From CAVSWT01 sp963746735 (GTDB lineage Bacteria > Bacteroidota > Ignavibacteria > Ignavibacteriales > Ignavibacteriaceae): 64,000 nt of DNA. Shown piece by piece: positions 27,290 through 37,280 of this stretch. The notes under the pieces were generated by a model. The model searched no databases and had not been told where the DNA came from. It saw only the letters and a program-made list of their open reading frames with translations. The stretch's first letter is position 1; each line of letters starts with the position of its first letter. A program made the translations under genes and the position numbers. The stretch is from positions 62,001 through 126,000 of the forward strand of contig CAVVCO010000022.1 in assembly GCA_963746735.1 (NCBI GenBank), written 5' to 3'.

Positions 27290-28174
27290 TTATCCTAAAA
27301 TGTGATCTTCTAATAATTTGTCAATTAAATTTTCAATTCCGGTTTTGTTTGGTTCAATGGACTCATGGTTGCCGCCGGCTAAAACTACAGATTCAACTTT
27401 ATGAACTTTTGTTGGCGAACCATGAACACCACATCTTTCTGCGTCAAGCTTTAGATCATCCATGGTCAAAGTTCTTATATAAAGATTTTTTGAAATGTAC
27501 TCATCTTTGAGCTGGTCAATATACAAAAGAGAATTCCCTTCAGTTAGCTTTTCAAGTTCCATCAAGGTTTTTGAGTTTTTATACGCCATAATTCTTTTTG
27601 CTTTGAATGGACGAGGGAAACAAGAATCCTTAAGAACTGTAATTAAAACTGGGAGTTTTGATTCAAGAATTTCATATCCACCATCAATCTTCTTTTTTAT
27701 CCTAACGCTAGAATCAGTGATTTCTAAAATTTCTTCAGCATAAGTTATTTGAGGGATATTTAATTTTTCCGCTGTTTGAGGACCGACCTGAGCTGTGTCA
27801 CCATCAATTGCTTGTCTCCCCGCAAATATAAAATCGTAATCACCAATCTTCTTAATTGCTTCGGAAAGGACATAGGAAGTGGCAAGAGTATCGGCACCAG
27901 CAAATTTTCTATCACTTATCAAAACCGCTTCATCTGCACCCATAAATAAACATTCTCTTAAAATATCAGATGCTCTGGGCGGGCCCATAGTAATTACTGT
28001 TACTTTGCCGCCTTTTCTATCTTTAATTTGAAGTGCTAGTTCTAAGGCTGTTCTGTCTTCGTGATTAAAAATGGCAGGAAGTTTGGCTCTGTTAACAGTG
28101 CCGTCTTCTTTCATTACTTGTCCGGAAATATTTGCTGTGTCCGGGACTTGTTTTACTAATACTATACTGTGCAT
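27290..28174 (-). CDS. etfB: electron transfer flavoprotein beta subunit
   Basis: About 294 residues from the ATG at 28174 (MHSIVLVKQVPDTANISG), chosen because this is the usual EtfB N-terminus; an ATG at 28180 and a TTG at 28210 are in frame upstream. EtfB features: GADEAVLISDRKFAGADTLA, IFAGRQAIDGDTAQVGP in the nucleotide-binding site, and the C-terminal arm. It is the first gene of the operon etfB-etfA-dehydrogenase-small protein. Whether this is a bifurcating ETF cannot be decided from these motifs alone. Confidence 0.94.
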   Translation of the reverse strand: MHSIVLVKQVPDTANISGQVMKEDGTVNRAKLPAIFNHEDRTALELALQIKDRKGGKVTVITMGPPRASDILRECLFMGADEAVLISDRKFAGADTLATSYVLSEAIKKIGDYDFIFAGRQAIDGDTAQVGPQTAEKLNIPQITYAEEILEITDSSVRIKKKIDGGYEILESKLPVLITVLKDSCFPRPFKAKRIMAYKNSKTLMELEKLTEGNSLLYIDQLKDEYISKNLYIRTLTMDDLKLDAERCGVHGSPTKVHKVESVVLAGGNHESIEPNKTGIENLIDKLLEDHILG

Positions 28175-28587
28175 CCCCATGGGACCCCTATCTAATTTTT
28201 GAATAGGCAAAATTACAAAAAATAATTGCTATATCGCAATCAAAATTAATTATCATAGCCAGGTAATTTGCAAAAAACATTCCATCAGGAAATTTATAAA
28301 AGATTTAGAAATACAATTAAAAATGCTGGTTTTAGTAATTCTCTATTTCATTTTGAATAAAATATGGCTTTCAAAATTCAGATTTTCTTTTTACTGAGAA
28401 TTCTGAATATTGTTTTCATGAATCTGAGAACAATGAGGATTCTAATCATAAATGAATTTAGGCAGAGATTAGTTATGGTATCCAGACAAAGAAAGGTAGC
28501 AAACAACTTAATAATTTCATTACAATAAATTAAACTTTTCTTAACATACACAACTTAAGTTTAATCAAATAAAAATAAAGGGAAAAT
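28175..28587. other. intergenic region upstream of etfB, no confident gene
   Basis: About 410 bases of AT-rich DNA that should carry the divergent promoters of etfB (minus) and of the small membrane protein at 28588 (plus). A 54-codon open frame at 28364-28528 starts MAFKIQIFFLLRILNIVFMN but has no ribosome binding site and an unconvincing composition. I see no clear operator, terminator or RNA. Confidence 0.4.
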
Positions 28588-28761
28588 ATGTACGGACTAT
28601 GGTTTGCACTAATTGGGAGTATTTTTGCTGTAATGTGTTCTTTAAATGCTAAAAAGAAAAACCGGCTTTCTGAAAACTGGTTTATATTAGGATTTGTATT
28701 TTGGTTTATTGCCCTATTTATAATTACAAAATTGCCGAATTTAAGTGAAGAAAGATTTTGA
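28588..28761 (+). CDS. small two-helix membrane protein
   Basis: A 57-residue product preceded by AAAGGGAAAAT, a convincing ribosome binding site. Two hydrophobic helices (MYGLWFALIGSIFAVMCSL and WFILGFVFWFIALFII) flank a basic AKKKNR loop, the pattern of small inner-membrane proteins widespread in Bacteroidota. It stands alone between the etf operon and the metallophosphoesterase. No function is known to me. Confidence 0.6.
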   Translation: MYGLWFALIGSIFAVMCSLNAKKKNRLSENWFILGFVFWFIALFIITKLPNLSEERF

Positions 28762-28845
28762 ATTATAATTTTCACAAAATAGTTTACACTAACCTCCCAA
28801 AGAAGCCTTTTTAACTTTAATTAAAATTAAAAAATATAATGCAGT

Positions 28846-29055
28846 TTACTTTGAAATTGTATTGCTTTTAATTTTTGAAGTATTAGTTATTTCAAGCTCT
28901 CTTGAAAATTTATCCAACAAGCTTTTGAATTCCTTATTTATCTCAACATCATCCAGGCTTTTTGTTTTTGAATATGAACGTTGAAGCGCTTCGAAGTAGA
29001 GGTAATTTTTTTTTACTAATTCATCAAAATTTTGAATTTTTATCTTTTGGTTCAT
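28846..29055 (-). CDS. small hypothetical helical protein
   Basis: A 69-residue charged, probably all-helical protein (MNQKIKIQNFDELVKKNYLY...). It is divergent from the metallophosphoesterase at 29244, from which it is separated by 188 bases. There is no recognised family, membrane helix or strong ribosome binding site. It could be real or a chance frame. Confidence 0.4.
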   Translation of the reverse strand: MNQKIKIQNFDELVKKNYLYFEALQRSYSKTKSLDDVEINKEFKSLLDKFSRELEITNTSKIKSNTISK

Positions 29056-29243
29056 TGGTATGATTTCTTAAAATGACAATTTTAAAATGAGTATTTCAGA
29101 AATGATTGTCAAACAATTGTGTGTTAAATTTTTCTCCCCCCTTTTAAAAACATCAAATTTGATAACATTATGTTAATAATTTATTAAACGTTTGTTAACA
29201 CGCACACAATATATTTTGGGCACAATAAAATAGGAAAAATTTA

Positions 29244-30170
29244 ATGTTACTTGGACATATTTCAGATTTACATTTCACATCATTTTTTAAGAATAATAAT
29301 CTCAGCAGCTTAAAATATGCTCTAGATTACTTAATAAGTTCTCATGTTGAACATATTATTATCACAGGCGATTTAACTGACAACGCCCAGTATGAAGATT
29401 TTAATACAATTAGAAATGTATTTAAAGAGTTTGGAATTTTGAGAAGCGACAGACTTTCGCTGGTTATCGGTAATCATGATATTTTTGGTGGAGTTCAAAC
29501 TGCAGAAGATATCTTTAATTTTAACACAAAGTGTAAAAACACCGATTATGAAAAGAAAGTAAATGAATTTTACAGCATTTATAAAGAATGTTTTGATAAC
29601 TGCTTTTATTTGAGTAAAAATGTTTTTCCATATGCAAAAATTTTAGATGACACCTTATTAGTTGGCATGAACTCAATTGCTCCATTCTCTAATTTTAATA
29701 ATCCCTTTGCTTCGAATGGAATTGTTGATGATAAACAGTTTGATGAGGTAACTAAAATATTTGAAGAGAATAGTTCTATTAAAAATAAAATTATATTAAT
29801 TCATCATCACTTCAATAAAATAAAAGTGAACAAAGAAAAATCTGGAGTACTCTGGCAGAAAATCGAAAAAAGAACTATGAAACTTAATGGTAAAAAAAGA
29901 ATGTTCAATTTGTTTAATGAACACAGTATTGATGCTGTTTTACATGGGCATTACCACGAATGCAGTGAATATCATAGAAAAAATATTAGGTTTGTAAATA
30001 GCGGCGGAAGCTTTAAAGGCGAACATAACAATGAAATTAGTTTGTACTTGATAGATACTGAGACAAAGCCATTCACAATAGATTTTAGAAAATTAAATCC
30101 TTCTTACCAAATTCCATTCATTGAAGAAAAAGCTATTAAGAAATTAGAAGAAAAAATATTTTCTAATTAG
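29244..30170 (+). CDS. calcineurin-like metallophosphoesterase
   Basis: A 308-residue cytoplasmic phosphoesterase. All family motifs are present in order: HISDLHF near residue 5, ITGDLTDN near 39, VIGNHD near 75, LIHHHF near 190 and LHGHYHE near 235. They supply the two-metal site used to hydrolyse phosphomonoesters or phosphodiesters. The length and HGHYHE box resemble CpdA/Icc-like enzymes, but the substrate cannot be fixed. It is preceded by ATAGGAAAAATTTA and stands as a single gene. Confidence 0.9.
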   Translation: MLLGHISDLHFTSFFKNNNLSSLKYALDYLISSHVEHIIITGDLTDNAQYEDFNTIRNVFKEFGILRSDRLSLVIGNHDIFGGVQTAEDIFNFNTKCKNTDYEKKVNEFYSIYKECFDNCFYLSKNVFPYAKILDDTLLVGMNSIAPFSNFNNPFASNGIVDDKQFDEVTKIFEENSSIKNKIILIHHHFNKIKVNKEKSGVLWQKIEKRTMKLNGKKRMFNLFNEHSIDAVLHGHYHECSEYHRKNIRFVNSGGSFKGEHNNEISLYLIDTETKPFTIDFRKLNPSYQIPFIEEKAIKKLEEKIFSN

Positions 30171-30301
30171 ACTAAATTGTTATTATGATCAATCTTATAT
30201 ACCGGCAGGCAGTTCTTCATGCAATAACCCTTTAATATTTCAGTCTGAGATTCCCCTTTTGTAGAAACGACAATATTGCAGTTTCATCACTTATCTCTCA
30301 A

Positions 30302-32653
30302 TCAATCCTGTGAAAAATAAACTCTCTGGAAATCTTCTTTATTTAAAATTATTGATTCATTATTTTCAATAAATAAAATCAAATCATTAAACTTTTCATT
30401 ATCATAATTCACTTTAAATGGCAGGTAAATTTTAAACATCTCTTCTTTATAAATTTTGTTTGAAGTATAATGAACTTTAATTTCAATTGATTCATTTTCA
30501 ACACGAACATAAATTGAAATATTGCCGCACAAAAGTGGAGCGTTTTCTATTTTAAATATCTGATCATTTTCAAACCAGCTTTTAGGAATACCGCGAAGTA
30601 AATTTATTTCTATCAAATCATTCAAATAATAATTATCTTCGTACACAAATAAATCTCTTGCTAGCAGTAAAACTTCTGCCGCTGCCCAGCCATGGTGACC
30701 GTCTCCCATAACTCCTCCGTTAGTTAAAGGATGAATTGCTTCCGGATAGTTATTCGTTGAAGTTGAATATCCAATTACATCTGAAAATATTTTAAAACAT
30801 TTTCCTCTTTCTCCGGCGAACAAAAACGCATGAGCTAATTGAATTGTTATATATGGGTTTCCGCCTGAATGAATTATCTGTTGAAAAAAAAGATTTTTAT
30901 GAAAATAATTTTCATGAATAAACTCGAGACTTCTTTTGAACAATTCATTCTCTTTTTTGAATAACTTTAAAGGATATAAAGCTGAAATTGAACCAATCAT
31001 TCCGCAATCAGGCTGACGGGAAGGTGCGGCGGGAACGACATTAAATTTATTTTGTGAAGAGCTTTCATTTATGCTATTTAAAATTACATTCTCGTAGTCT
31101 CTTAAGAAACTTAAAGCATAATTTATATTCTCATTTTTATTTAATAGATGACTGACAAACAAGAAAGATTTAATCCCTGCCAGGCTCCAAAAATTATCCC
31201 AGTAATAATAGTCTGATAGTCCTAAATGTTCTGCACTTATGCCTTTTGGAAGTAATTCAAAAAAATAATCCTCTATAAATTTTTTATCCTTAATTCTTTT
31301 ATTGTCAATCCATTTTAGGCCTTTAATTAAACTCTCATATTGCTTCTCGATTATAGATTTGTCGTTACTAAGCAAACAATGCTGTGCAATCGTCCAGACA
31401 GCCTGCCCATTTGAATCCCACTCCCCTTTTTGCGATTGATAATAACCATTCTTTTTTTGGTATTTAGGAAAATTCATAACTATTTTATTTACTGCATTAT
31501 GAAATCCAAATTTGTCTAATGCGTTTAATTGATAAGCTGCATCTCTAAACCAAAATTGATGATAAACTGATGGTCCAGGTGTAATAATATTTTCATCACA
31601 TAAAAGAAGTAGTGAACTTAAAGATGATTTGATAATAGAATTTAATTTCTTATCCGGAGTTTGAATTTGTGTTTTGCTTCTTAGTAATTCTTCCCATTCA
31701 TCAATTATAACTTGGTGAGATTTTATATTTTCGATTTGAGAAATATTTTGTTTTTCATTTAATGGAATTTCACAAATCAACTTTGCAGATTTTTTTGCCT
31801 CAATATTTTTGTGATAAACTGCTGCAATATTTGCAAATCCATAGTCACAACTAATTTCTTTTATTTCGTCTGAGATTTCACCTAGCAAATTTGCCACATC
31901 ACCCTTAGTAAAATCTGAGAAAATTGTTTCGTCAGGAACTTCACTAAAAATTAATTTATCTTTTTCATTTATAACTACAGTATTTAATTCTTTTTGATAT
32001 TGAATTTTTTCAACTGGACTAATTCCTTCCGGGTTAAAAGGCCTTATTGCTGCAATTAAATCTAAAGCAATTGAAACATCTTTTATATTTATTATTTCAG
32101 CTTCATGTATAAAATTAGAATCGGATACATACGAAGTTATTTCAAGATTAAATTTTTCAGTGGTAAATGTTGTTTTAACTATAGGCAAATCGTCAACTAA
32201 AAATTGTTCTGCTAAATTTTGATATGATGGAATAAATAAATCATTATTAATTTTTATCCAAAATTCAATTGACCATCCATTTCTGAAAGGAGTTGCAGTC
32301 CCCTGCTGATCGATAATTGGTTCAACGTTACAACTCATGTTTCCAACCGCTGTCCAATTTCTATGTGTAATATTTATTGACAATCCTAAATGCGAACGAG
32401 GAATAAATGATTTGCTGTTGGGATTATATTGCTGCACAGCCCAATAAGGAAGCTTCCATCCTGCTTTGTTTTGAATCATAGTAAAGTTTAAAAGTCCCCT
32501 TGAAAGTTCAATACTATTCAGAGGGATTAATTCAGTAGGAAGTGCGCTTTTACTTATTCCGCTGATATCGTTTGACAGTTTAAACATTTTAATCGCTAAC
32601 GGCGGCACATTTATAAATTTTAATAATCGGTCAAATATTTTTAAACGATTCAT
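30302..32653 (-). CDS. six-hairpin glycosidase-like protein
   Basis: A 783-residue protein without a clear signal peptide. An N-terminal beta-rich region (about 1-320) is followed by an (alpha/alpha)6-type domain with aromatic and acidic motifs: YHQFWFRDAAYQLNAL near residue 360, GEWDSNGQAVWTIAQHCLL near 410, LGLSDYYYWDNFWSLAG near 480 and GDGHHGWAAAEVLL near 655. This layout is found in glucoamylase, trehalase and amylo-1,6-glucosidase relatives, and WFRDA is typical of that fold. The specificity is unknown. It is divergent from a glycosyltransferase at 32912, so both may act on one storage or osmolyte glucan (inference). Confidence 0.65.
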   Translation of the reverse strand: MNRLKIFDRLLKFINVPPLAIKMFKLSNDISGISKSALPTELIPLNSIELSRGLLNFTMIQNKAGWKLPYWAVQQYNPNSKSFIPRSHLGLSINITHRNWTAVGNMSCNVEPIIDQQGTATPFRNGWSIEFWIKINNDLFIPSYQNLAEQFLVDDLPIVKTTFTTEKFNLEITSYVSDSNFIHEAEIINIKDVSIALDLIAAIRPFNPEGISPVEKIQYQKELNTVVINEKDKLIFSEVPDETIFSDFTKGDVANLLGEISDEIKEISCDYGFANIAAVYHKNIEAKKSAKLICEIPLNEKQNISQIENIKSHQVIIDEWEELLRSKTQIQTPDKKLNSIIKSSLSSLLLLCDENIITPGPSVYHQFWFRDAAYQLNALDKFGFHNAVNKIVMNFPKYQKKNGYYQSQKGEWDSNGQAVWTIAQHCLLSNDKSIIEKQYESLIKGLKWIDNKRIKDKKFIEDYFFELLPKGISAEHLGLSDYYYWDNFWSLAGIKSFLFVSHLLNKNENINYALSFLRDYENVILNSINESSSQNKFNVVPAAPSRQPDCGMIGSISALYPLKLFKKENELFKRSLEFIHENYFHKNLFFQQIIHSGGNPYITIQLAHAFLFAGERGKCFKIFSDVIGYSTSTNNYPEAIHPLTNGGVMGDGHHGWAAAEVLLLARDLFVYEDNYYLNDLIEINLLRGIPKSWFENDQIFKIENAPLLCGNISIYVRVENESIEIKVHYTSNKIYKEEMFKIYLPFKVNYDNEKFNDLILFIENNESIILNKEDFQRVYFSQD

Positions 32654-32801
32654 TATTGCCTTAAAATTTTAGTGCTAAATATCTTAATTAGAATTGTTAC
32701 TAACAATAAAACTTCATTCTTAACACAAATTTAACAGAAACTTAATATTGGGTTAAAACGTCTAAAGTATGTTGCGTGCGAGAATCAAGAAAGGAAAAGT
32801 C

Positions 32802-32915
32802 ATGATTGCAGCACCATTTTACATTTTGTGTACGCTCGTATTTTTATTTGAATTTCTTTTTTCTAAAAGGAAACATCCGACAAACAATCACATAAAAAAA
32901 ATGGGGCGGTTATGA
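32802..32915 (+). CDS. 37-residue single-helix membrane protein coupled to the glycosyltransferase
   Basis: A strong AAGGAAAAG lies just before the ATG. The product (MIAAPFYILCTLVFLFEFLF followed by a basic tail) is one membrane helix. Its TGA overlaps the ATG of the next gene (ATGA at 32912-32915), the usual sign of translational coupling, which argues that the small frame is real. The role is unknown; it may be a leader that sets glycosyltransferase translation or a membrane anchor partner. Confidence 0.5.
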   Translation: MIAAPFYILCTLVFLFEFLFSKRKHPTNNHIKKMGRL

Positions 32916-34074
32916 GAAAGCTAAGGATAGCTTATTTTGCGGGAACTATGAAACCGGGGCAAGATGGAGTGACACGCGTTTTATTTAAGTTGCTTGATTG
33001 GCTTAATTATAATGAAATTGAAAATATGTTCGTCACAGCAATTGTTCCGGAGGATAAATGAACAAACCACAAAATATCTCCGGGTTCCTTCAGTCCAATT
33101 TCCATTATACAAAGAATACAAATTTGCTTTGCCCGGCTATAAAAACTTTCAAGATGAAATATTAAAATTTGAACCGGATATCATTCATATAAATTCTCCA
33201 TGCTCTTTAGGATTTGCTGCTGTAAAATTTGGAGAAAAATTTCATATTCCCGTTGTTGCTACTTATCATACTCACTTCCCCAGCTATGCGAAGTATTACA
33301 AGATTAGTCAATTGGAAACTCTGTCTTGGGGCTATTTAAGAAAACTATACAATAGATGTGAAAAAGTTTTTGTACCGTCGTTACCTATTCTAGATGAACT
33401 TCAAAGCCATGGTTTTGCTACTGCCGAATATTTATCTCACGGTGTTGATACAAAAATGTTTAATCCTTCTTTTAAATCCGATAAATGGAAAATTTCTATA
33501 GGAATTAAAAACAAAAAAGTAATTCTTTATGTCGGCAGATTGGTTTGGGAAAAAGATTTAAAAACTTTCATCAGATATTTATTCCCAAGTAATGGCAAAT
33601 AGAAATGATACTGTATTTGTTCTTGCTGGTGACGGCCCGATTAGAAGTGAGCTTGAAGAACTTATGCCTGAAGCAATATTTTTAGGTTATCAGTCCGGCG
33701 AAAAACTATCAACAATTTTTTCATCCAGTGATATATTCCTATTCCCTTCAACAACAGAGACTTTCGGCAATGTAATAATAGAGGCAATGGCAAGCGGTAT
33801 TCCACCTGTATGTGCGAGAATGGGAGGAACTTATGGTTCTGTTGATGATAATGTTAACGGATTAATTTGTAATCCGAAAGATGCCAATGATTTTTATGAA
33901 AAAATCAATTACTTGCTGGATAATGAAAATGACAGAATAAATATGTCAATAAATGGAGTGAAATACGCAAAGGATCAAAGCTGGGAAAATAAATTCACTG
34001 AATTGTATGAAAGTTATTTTGAGGCTATTCTTAATTATGGAAAGCGAAAAACTCAACCAACCCTAGCTGCTTAA
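32912..34074 (+). pseudogene. GT4-family glycosyltransferase, interrupted by two frameshifts
   Basis: Three frames joined in order give a full-length GT-B glycosyltransferase of about 387 residues. Frame one starts MRKLRIAYFAGTMKPGQDGV and runs to TGA near 33060. Frame two continues as NEQTTKYLRVPSVQFPLYK through PVVATYHTHFP and ILYVGRLVWEKDLKTF. Frame three starts near 33580 with IYSQVMANRNDTVFVLAGDG and holds the donor-site block FLFPSTTETFGNVIIEAMASG. The domain content and length are intact, so the two shifts could be recent mutations or assembly errors. The family makes glycolipids or disaccharides from nucleotide sugars; MgtA/mannosyltransferase-like enzymes are nearest. Confidence 0.8.
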
Positions 34075-34092
34075 TCAAAGTATGTACAAAAA

Positions 34093-34125
34093 AGAAACCC
34101 AATTTCTTTAAGAAATTGGGTTTCT
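34093..34125. terminator. rho-independent terminator between convergent genes
   Basis: A perfect 15-bp stem (AGAAACCCAATTTCT and its complement) with a 3-base loop. On the minus strand it is followed by a run of six T, so it mainly terminates the lipoprotein transcript; on the plus strand the tail AGATTTTAAATTT is weaker. It sits between the glycosyltransferase and lipoprotein stop codons. Confidence 0.85.
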
Positions 34126-34146
34126 AGATTTTAAATTTGATTTATT

Positions 34147-34881
34147 TTATTTAGCGTCTTCCATCATTACATCATATGAATAACCGTAACCAAAATCCTT
34201 ATTCAAAGCAATCTTGCCTTCAAAAGTAACAACATCGCCTACTTTTACTTCTTTATTTGTTGTCACAGTTAAATCGAAATTATCTCCATTACTAGTACCG
34301 TCTTGAATATGAGCCCAGTTTTTATTCATAATTCCAGCATTATACTTTGTCACCTTGCCTCTAATCTTCACAATCTTATTTTCATAAGATTTTTTATTAG
34401 CATATAATTTAGCAATAGTTATTCCGCCCTCTGCCGGTTTCACAGACACATCTTCTTTAACAATTACGGGCTTACTTGGAGACGCTTTGGACTGGGTTTG
34501 AATCGGCTCTTTACTAATATCTTGAACAAATAATACAGACTTAAATGTTCTATTTAAATCACTACTTTTAAAGTTCTGCATCTCCATAGCCTTATCAAAA
34601 TAAATTGTTTCTCCTTTTTCCATTGGCCTTTTTGTAATTGCAATCCAATAGTCTTTATCGTTTTCTTTCACTCTTAAATAGGTATAGTTGGAAGCATTTA
34701 ATATTTCTTCAACAACAGCTTTATGTGATTCTGCTGCCATGGCATTTGGATTTACCTGATTTGGCTGTTCAGTTTGATTACCCTGATTGACTTTTGTATT
34801 ATCAACCTCTTTTGCTTGTTTACTGCAGGAGCTTAAAACAAACAGTGCAATTATCGAAGCAAAAACTATTTTTAATTTCAT
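34147..34881 (-). CDS. lipoprotein with C-terminal OB-fold-like domain
   Basis: A 244-residue lipoprotein: signal peptide MKLKIVFASIIALFVLSSC with the lipid-bearing cysteine at position 19. A Gln/Asn-rich linker is followed by a first domain (about 50-120, SHKAVVEEILNASNYTYLRV..KDYWIAI) and a second (about 155-244, KIVKIRGKVTKYNAGIMNKN..WAHIQDGT). Both look like the small beta-barrel seen in NrfJ-like and other periplasmic OB-fold proteins. The N-terminal 'tGtV.e....gYtYl.v' pattern is shared with such proteins found near cytochromes. The function is unknown. Confidence 0.75.
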   Translation of the reverse strand: MKLKIVFASIIALFVLSSCSKQAKEVDNTKVNQGNQTEQPNQVNPNAMAAESHKAVVEEILNASNYTYLRVKENDKDYWIAITKRPMEKGETIYFDKAMEMQNFKSSDLNRTFKSVLFVQDISKEPIQTQSKASPSKPVIVKEDVSVKPAEGGITIAKLYANKKSYENKIVKIRGKVTKYNAGIMNKNWAHIQDGTSNGDNFDLTVTTNKEVKVGDVVTFEGKIALNKDFGYGYSYDVMMEDAK

Positions 34882-35004
34882 TTTTATCCTTTATAAAACA
34901 TTAAAAAATATCGGTGTGAATATAAGAAAATTTTTTTAGTATTTTTTCAACAAAATTTTTGCATCACATTTTTAATTCGATCCTAAATTATAAATCTTTT
35001 GTTT

Positions 35005-37194
35005 TTATTTCAAAAACACAGTTTTTATAGATTTTGAATATGAATCAGCATATAGTTTGATTATATAAACTCCTGACGAAATTTTATCTGAATTTGAATC
35101 TTCTCCATTCCAATCTATAAAATATTTTCCAGGTTTTTGTAATAAATTAGTTAAGGTTTTTATTTGCTCTCCAATCAAATTATAAACTATAATTTTTACA
35201 TTTGATTCCTTTGCTATTTCGTAATAAATCCTTGTAGTTGGATTAAAAGGATTAGGATAATTCTGATAAAGCATAAATTTTAGCGGGCTAAGATTATCTT
35301 TGATTGAAGTTGTAATAACTTTTGTGCTGTCAAAATAAGTCCATCCTAAAGTTGAGTCTTGAAAAGGGACCTTAAATGTCATGTAATTAATGCTGTCAAT
35401 ATTGGAATCATTTTCAGCTATAAATTTATAATTTTGAATTTTACCGGATGCTGTTAAAGGATAATAAGCAACTCCGGACCAAAATGAACCATTTAAACTT
35501 GAATCTTCTCTTGACAGTATTAAATTCGATTTATCCCATGATAAAATGTTTATAGAATCTAATGCATTTCCTCTCACACCTATTTCTCCATCAGCTTCAG
35601 GATTGTATCTGCCGCTGGTTATCGCTCTGTTCATATTAACTCTAAAATAAACAGCAATGGAATCAACTTCATGTTTAAATGGTTTCCAATTTTGATTTTT
35701 AATTTCATTCGAAGGATTGTAGTATTCAATTTGCAAAACAGTATCCTTAATGCCTGCAATAATTTTTCTAAAATCACCAAACGAAGAATCATATGGTTGA
35801 ATTGGGCCTTCTAATCCTAAATTAGCAAAAGTAGAATTATTCAGTGAAAATCCTGTCCAAAACTTGTAATGTATTTCACTTCCTGGTAAAACCTGAATTG
35901 TTTTCTCCCAATAATCTCCTCCAATATTTTTCAAAATGATTTGAGAATTATTGTTCCATGAAATTACTTCACTATCCGGTAAAACATCTTCCCCATTTAC
36001 TACTTCCCCTCTAAGTTGAACAAATCCAGATGAACTTAATGTGTCCCAATTCGTAGATGTATTCAATTTAAAAGTAACATTAATAGGATTCAATTTAGTT
36101 GAATCAATTTCCTTAAAAGCTTTAATTGAATTAAGAACATTTCCTTGAAAATCAAAAAGAGTTAAATTTTCCCAAGAAGACCCTATCGGCTGCACAGAAA
36201 TATATTCCGGGGCCCAATAAAATAATCCCTTACCTCGTCCATTAGGAACGTTTTTAACTATCTGAATTAAATCTTTTAGAAAATTATATTGACCATCAAC
36301 AGTGGCAGGATAATTTTGATGAAGCTGTGAAGTATCCCCGATAATATTTGTAACATTATCATAATATTGAAGTGTCCATGGGTAAGCAGTCTCAACCACA
36401 ATTACATCTTTATTAAATGTTTCTGAGAGATCGTTAAGATTTTGAGATAATTGCGTAAGAGTACCTTGCCACCAGGGGTAATAGGAAAGTCCAATAATAT
36501 CAAATGGAACATTATATGCAACAAGCTTATTGTAAAAATACCTGCTGCCGGAATTGTTCCCGCCCCAATCAATATGTATCATGATTGGAATTGTAGTATC
36601 GTTTGCAGCATCTGATACTGCTTGCTCTGCAGATTTTAAAAGATTAGTGAATTGTGACCATTGCTGATCTGTATTAAAAGAGTCTCTAACTTCTCCTTCC
36701 GGCCAAAGAAATCCACCAGAGATTTCATTCCCTAATTGTACCATATCGGGCAGTACATTTAGTGAATCAAATGTTCTTATTACATTAAAAGTGTAAGTAT
36801 AAATGCTGTCAACAAGCTGACTATATAAAATTGAGCTCCATGCTGCTGGTTTCTTTTGATTGCCTGGATCAGCCCACCAGTCAGAATAATGAAAATCAAG
36901 AAGAATCTTAAATCCTTGTGACTTTACTTTTTGAGCAAACTGAAGAGAACTTGATAATCCGCAGTAACCATCTTTTGGGTTATTCCAAAGGCGAAGGCGA
37001 ATATAATTAAAACCATTTTTTCTAAATATTTTTAATGGTTCCATTTCAACTCCACTGCTGTAATATTTCCCGCCTAGGTCTTCAATTTGAGGAATGAATG
37101 AAACATCCGCGCCATAATCAAAATCTAAAGTCTGAGCAGTATTACTGACATTGAATGCTGTTATAATTGAAATGACAAAAATTACTTTAAACAT
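35005..37194 (-). CDS. secreted GH53 endo-beta-1,4-galactanase with type IX sorting domain
   Basis: A 729-residue secreted enzyme. After a signal peptide (to about residue 20) the GH53 domain runs to about 375: YGADVSFIPQIEDLGGKYY, FNYIRLRLWNNP, KILLDFHYSDWWADPGNQKK, QLGNEISGG with acid/base E157, and VIVVETAYPW with nucleophile E268. It cleaves beta-1,4-galactan such as pectin side chains. Residues about 375-640 are beta-rich repeats of unknown role. The C-terminus carries LYQNYPNPFNPTTRIYYEIA and a terminal KTVFLK strand, the sorting signal for type IX secretion and surface attachment. Confidence 0.93.
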   Translation of the reverse strand: MFKVIFVISIITAFNVSNTAQTLDFDYGADVSFIPQIEDLGGKYYSSGVEMEPLKIFRKNGFNYIRLRLWNNPKDGYCGLSSSLQFAQKVKSQGFKILLDFHYSDWWADPGNQKKPAAWSSILYSQLVDSIYTYTFNVIRTFDSLNVLPDMVQLGNEISGGFLWPEGEVRDSFNTDQQWSQFTNLLKSAEQAVSDAANDTTIPIMIHIDWGGNNSGSRYFYNKLVAYNVPFDIIGLSYYPWWQGTLTQLSQNLNDLSETFNKDVIVVETAYPWTLQYYDNVTNIIGDTSQLHQNYPATVDGQYNFLKDLIQIVKNVPNGRGKGLFYWAPEYISVQPIGSSWENLTLFDFQGNVLNSIKAFKEIDSTKLNPINVTFKLNTSTNWDTLSSSGFVQLRGEVVNGEDVLPDSEVISWNNNSQIILKNIGGDYWEKTIQVLPGSEIHYKFWTGFSLNNSTFANLGLEGPIQPYDSSFGDFRKIIAGIKDTVLQIEYYNPSNEIKNQNWKPFKHEVDSIAVYFRVNMNRAITSGRYNPEADGEIGVRGNALDSINILSWDKSNLILSREDSSLNGSFWSGVAYYPLTASGKIQNYKFIAENDSNIDSINYMTFKVPFQDSTLGWTYFDSTKVITTSIKDNLSPLKFMLYQNYPNPFNPTTRIYYEIAKESNVKIIVYNLIGEQIKTLTNLLQKPGKYFIDWNGEDSNSDKISSGVYIIKLYADSYSKSIKTVFLK

Positions 37195-37280
37195 AATACA
37201 ACAGCATAATTATAATAAAATGAATGGGATAAAAATATGTTAAGATTTATCTAGCAAAAGCAAATTTGCATATTTATATA

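Noticed and set aside
28364..28528. 54-codon open frame as a gene
   Set aside because: It lacks a ribosome binding site, reads like random AT-rich coding, and lies in the region expected to hold the divergent promoters.
30192..30212. GGCAGGCAG-type motifs at about 30200, 58895 and 63270 as a repeat element
   Set aside because: Only about 9-12 bases are shared, without common flanks or fixed orientation; too short to call.
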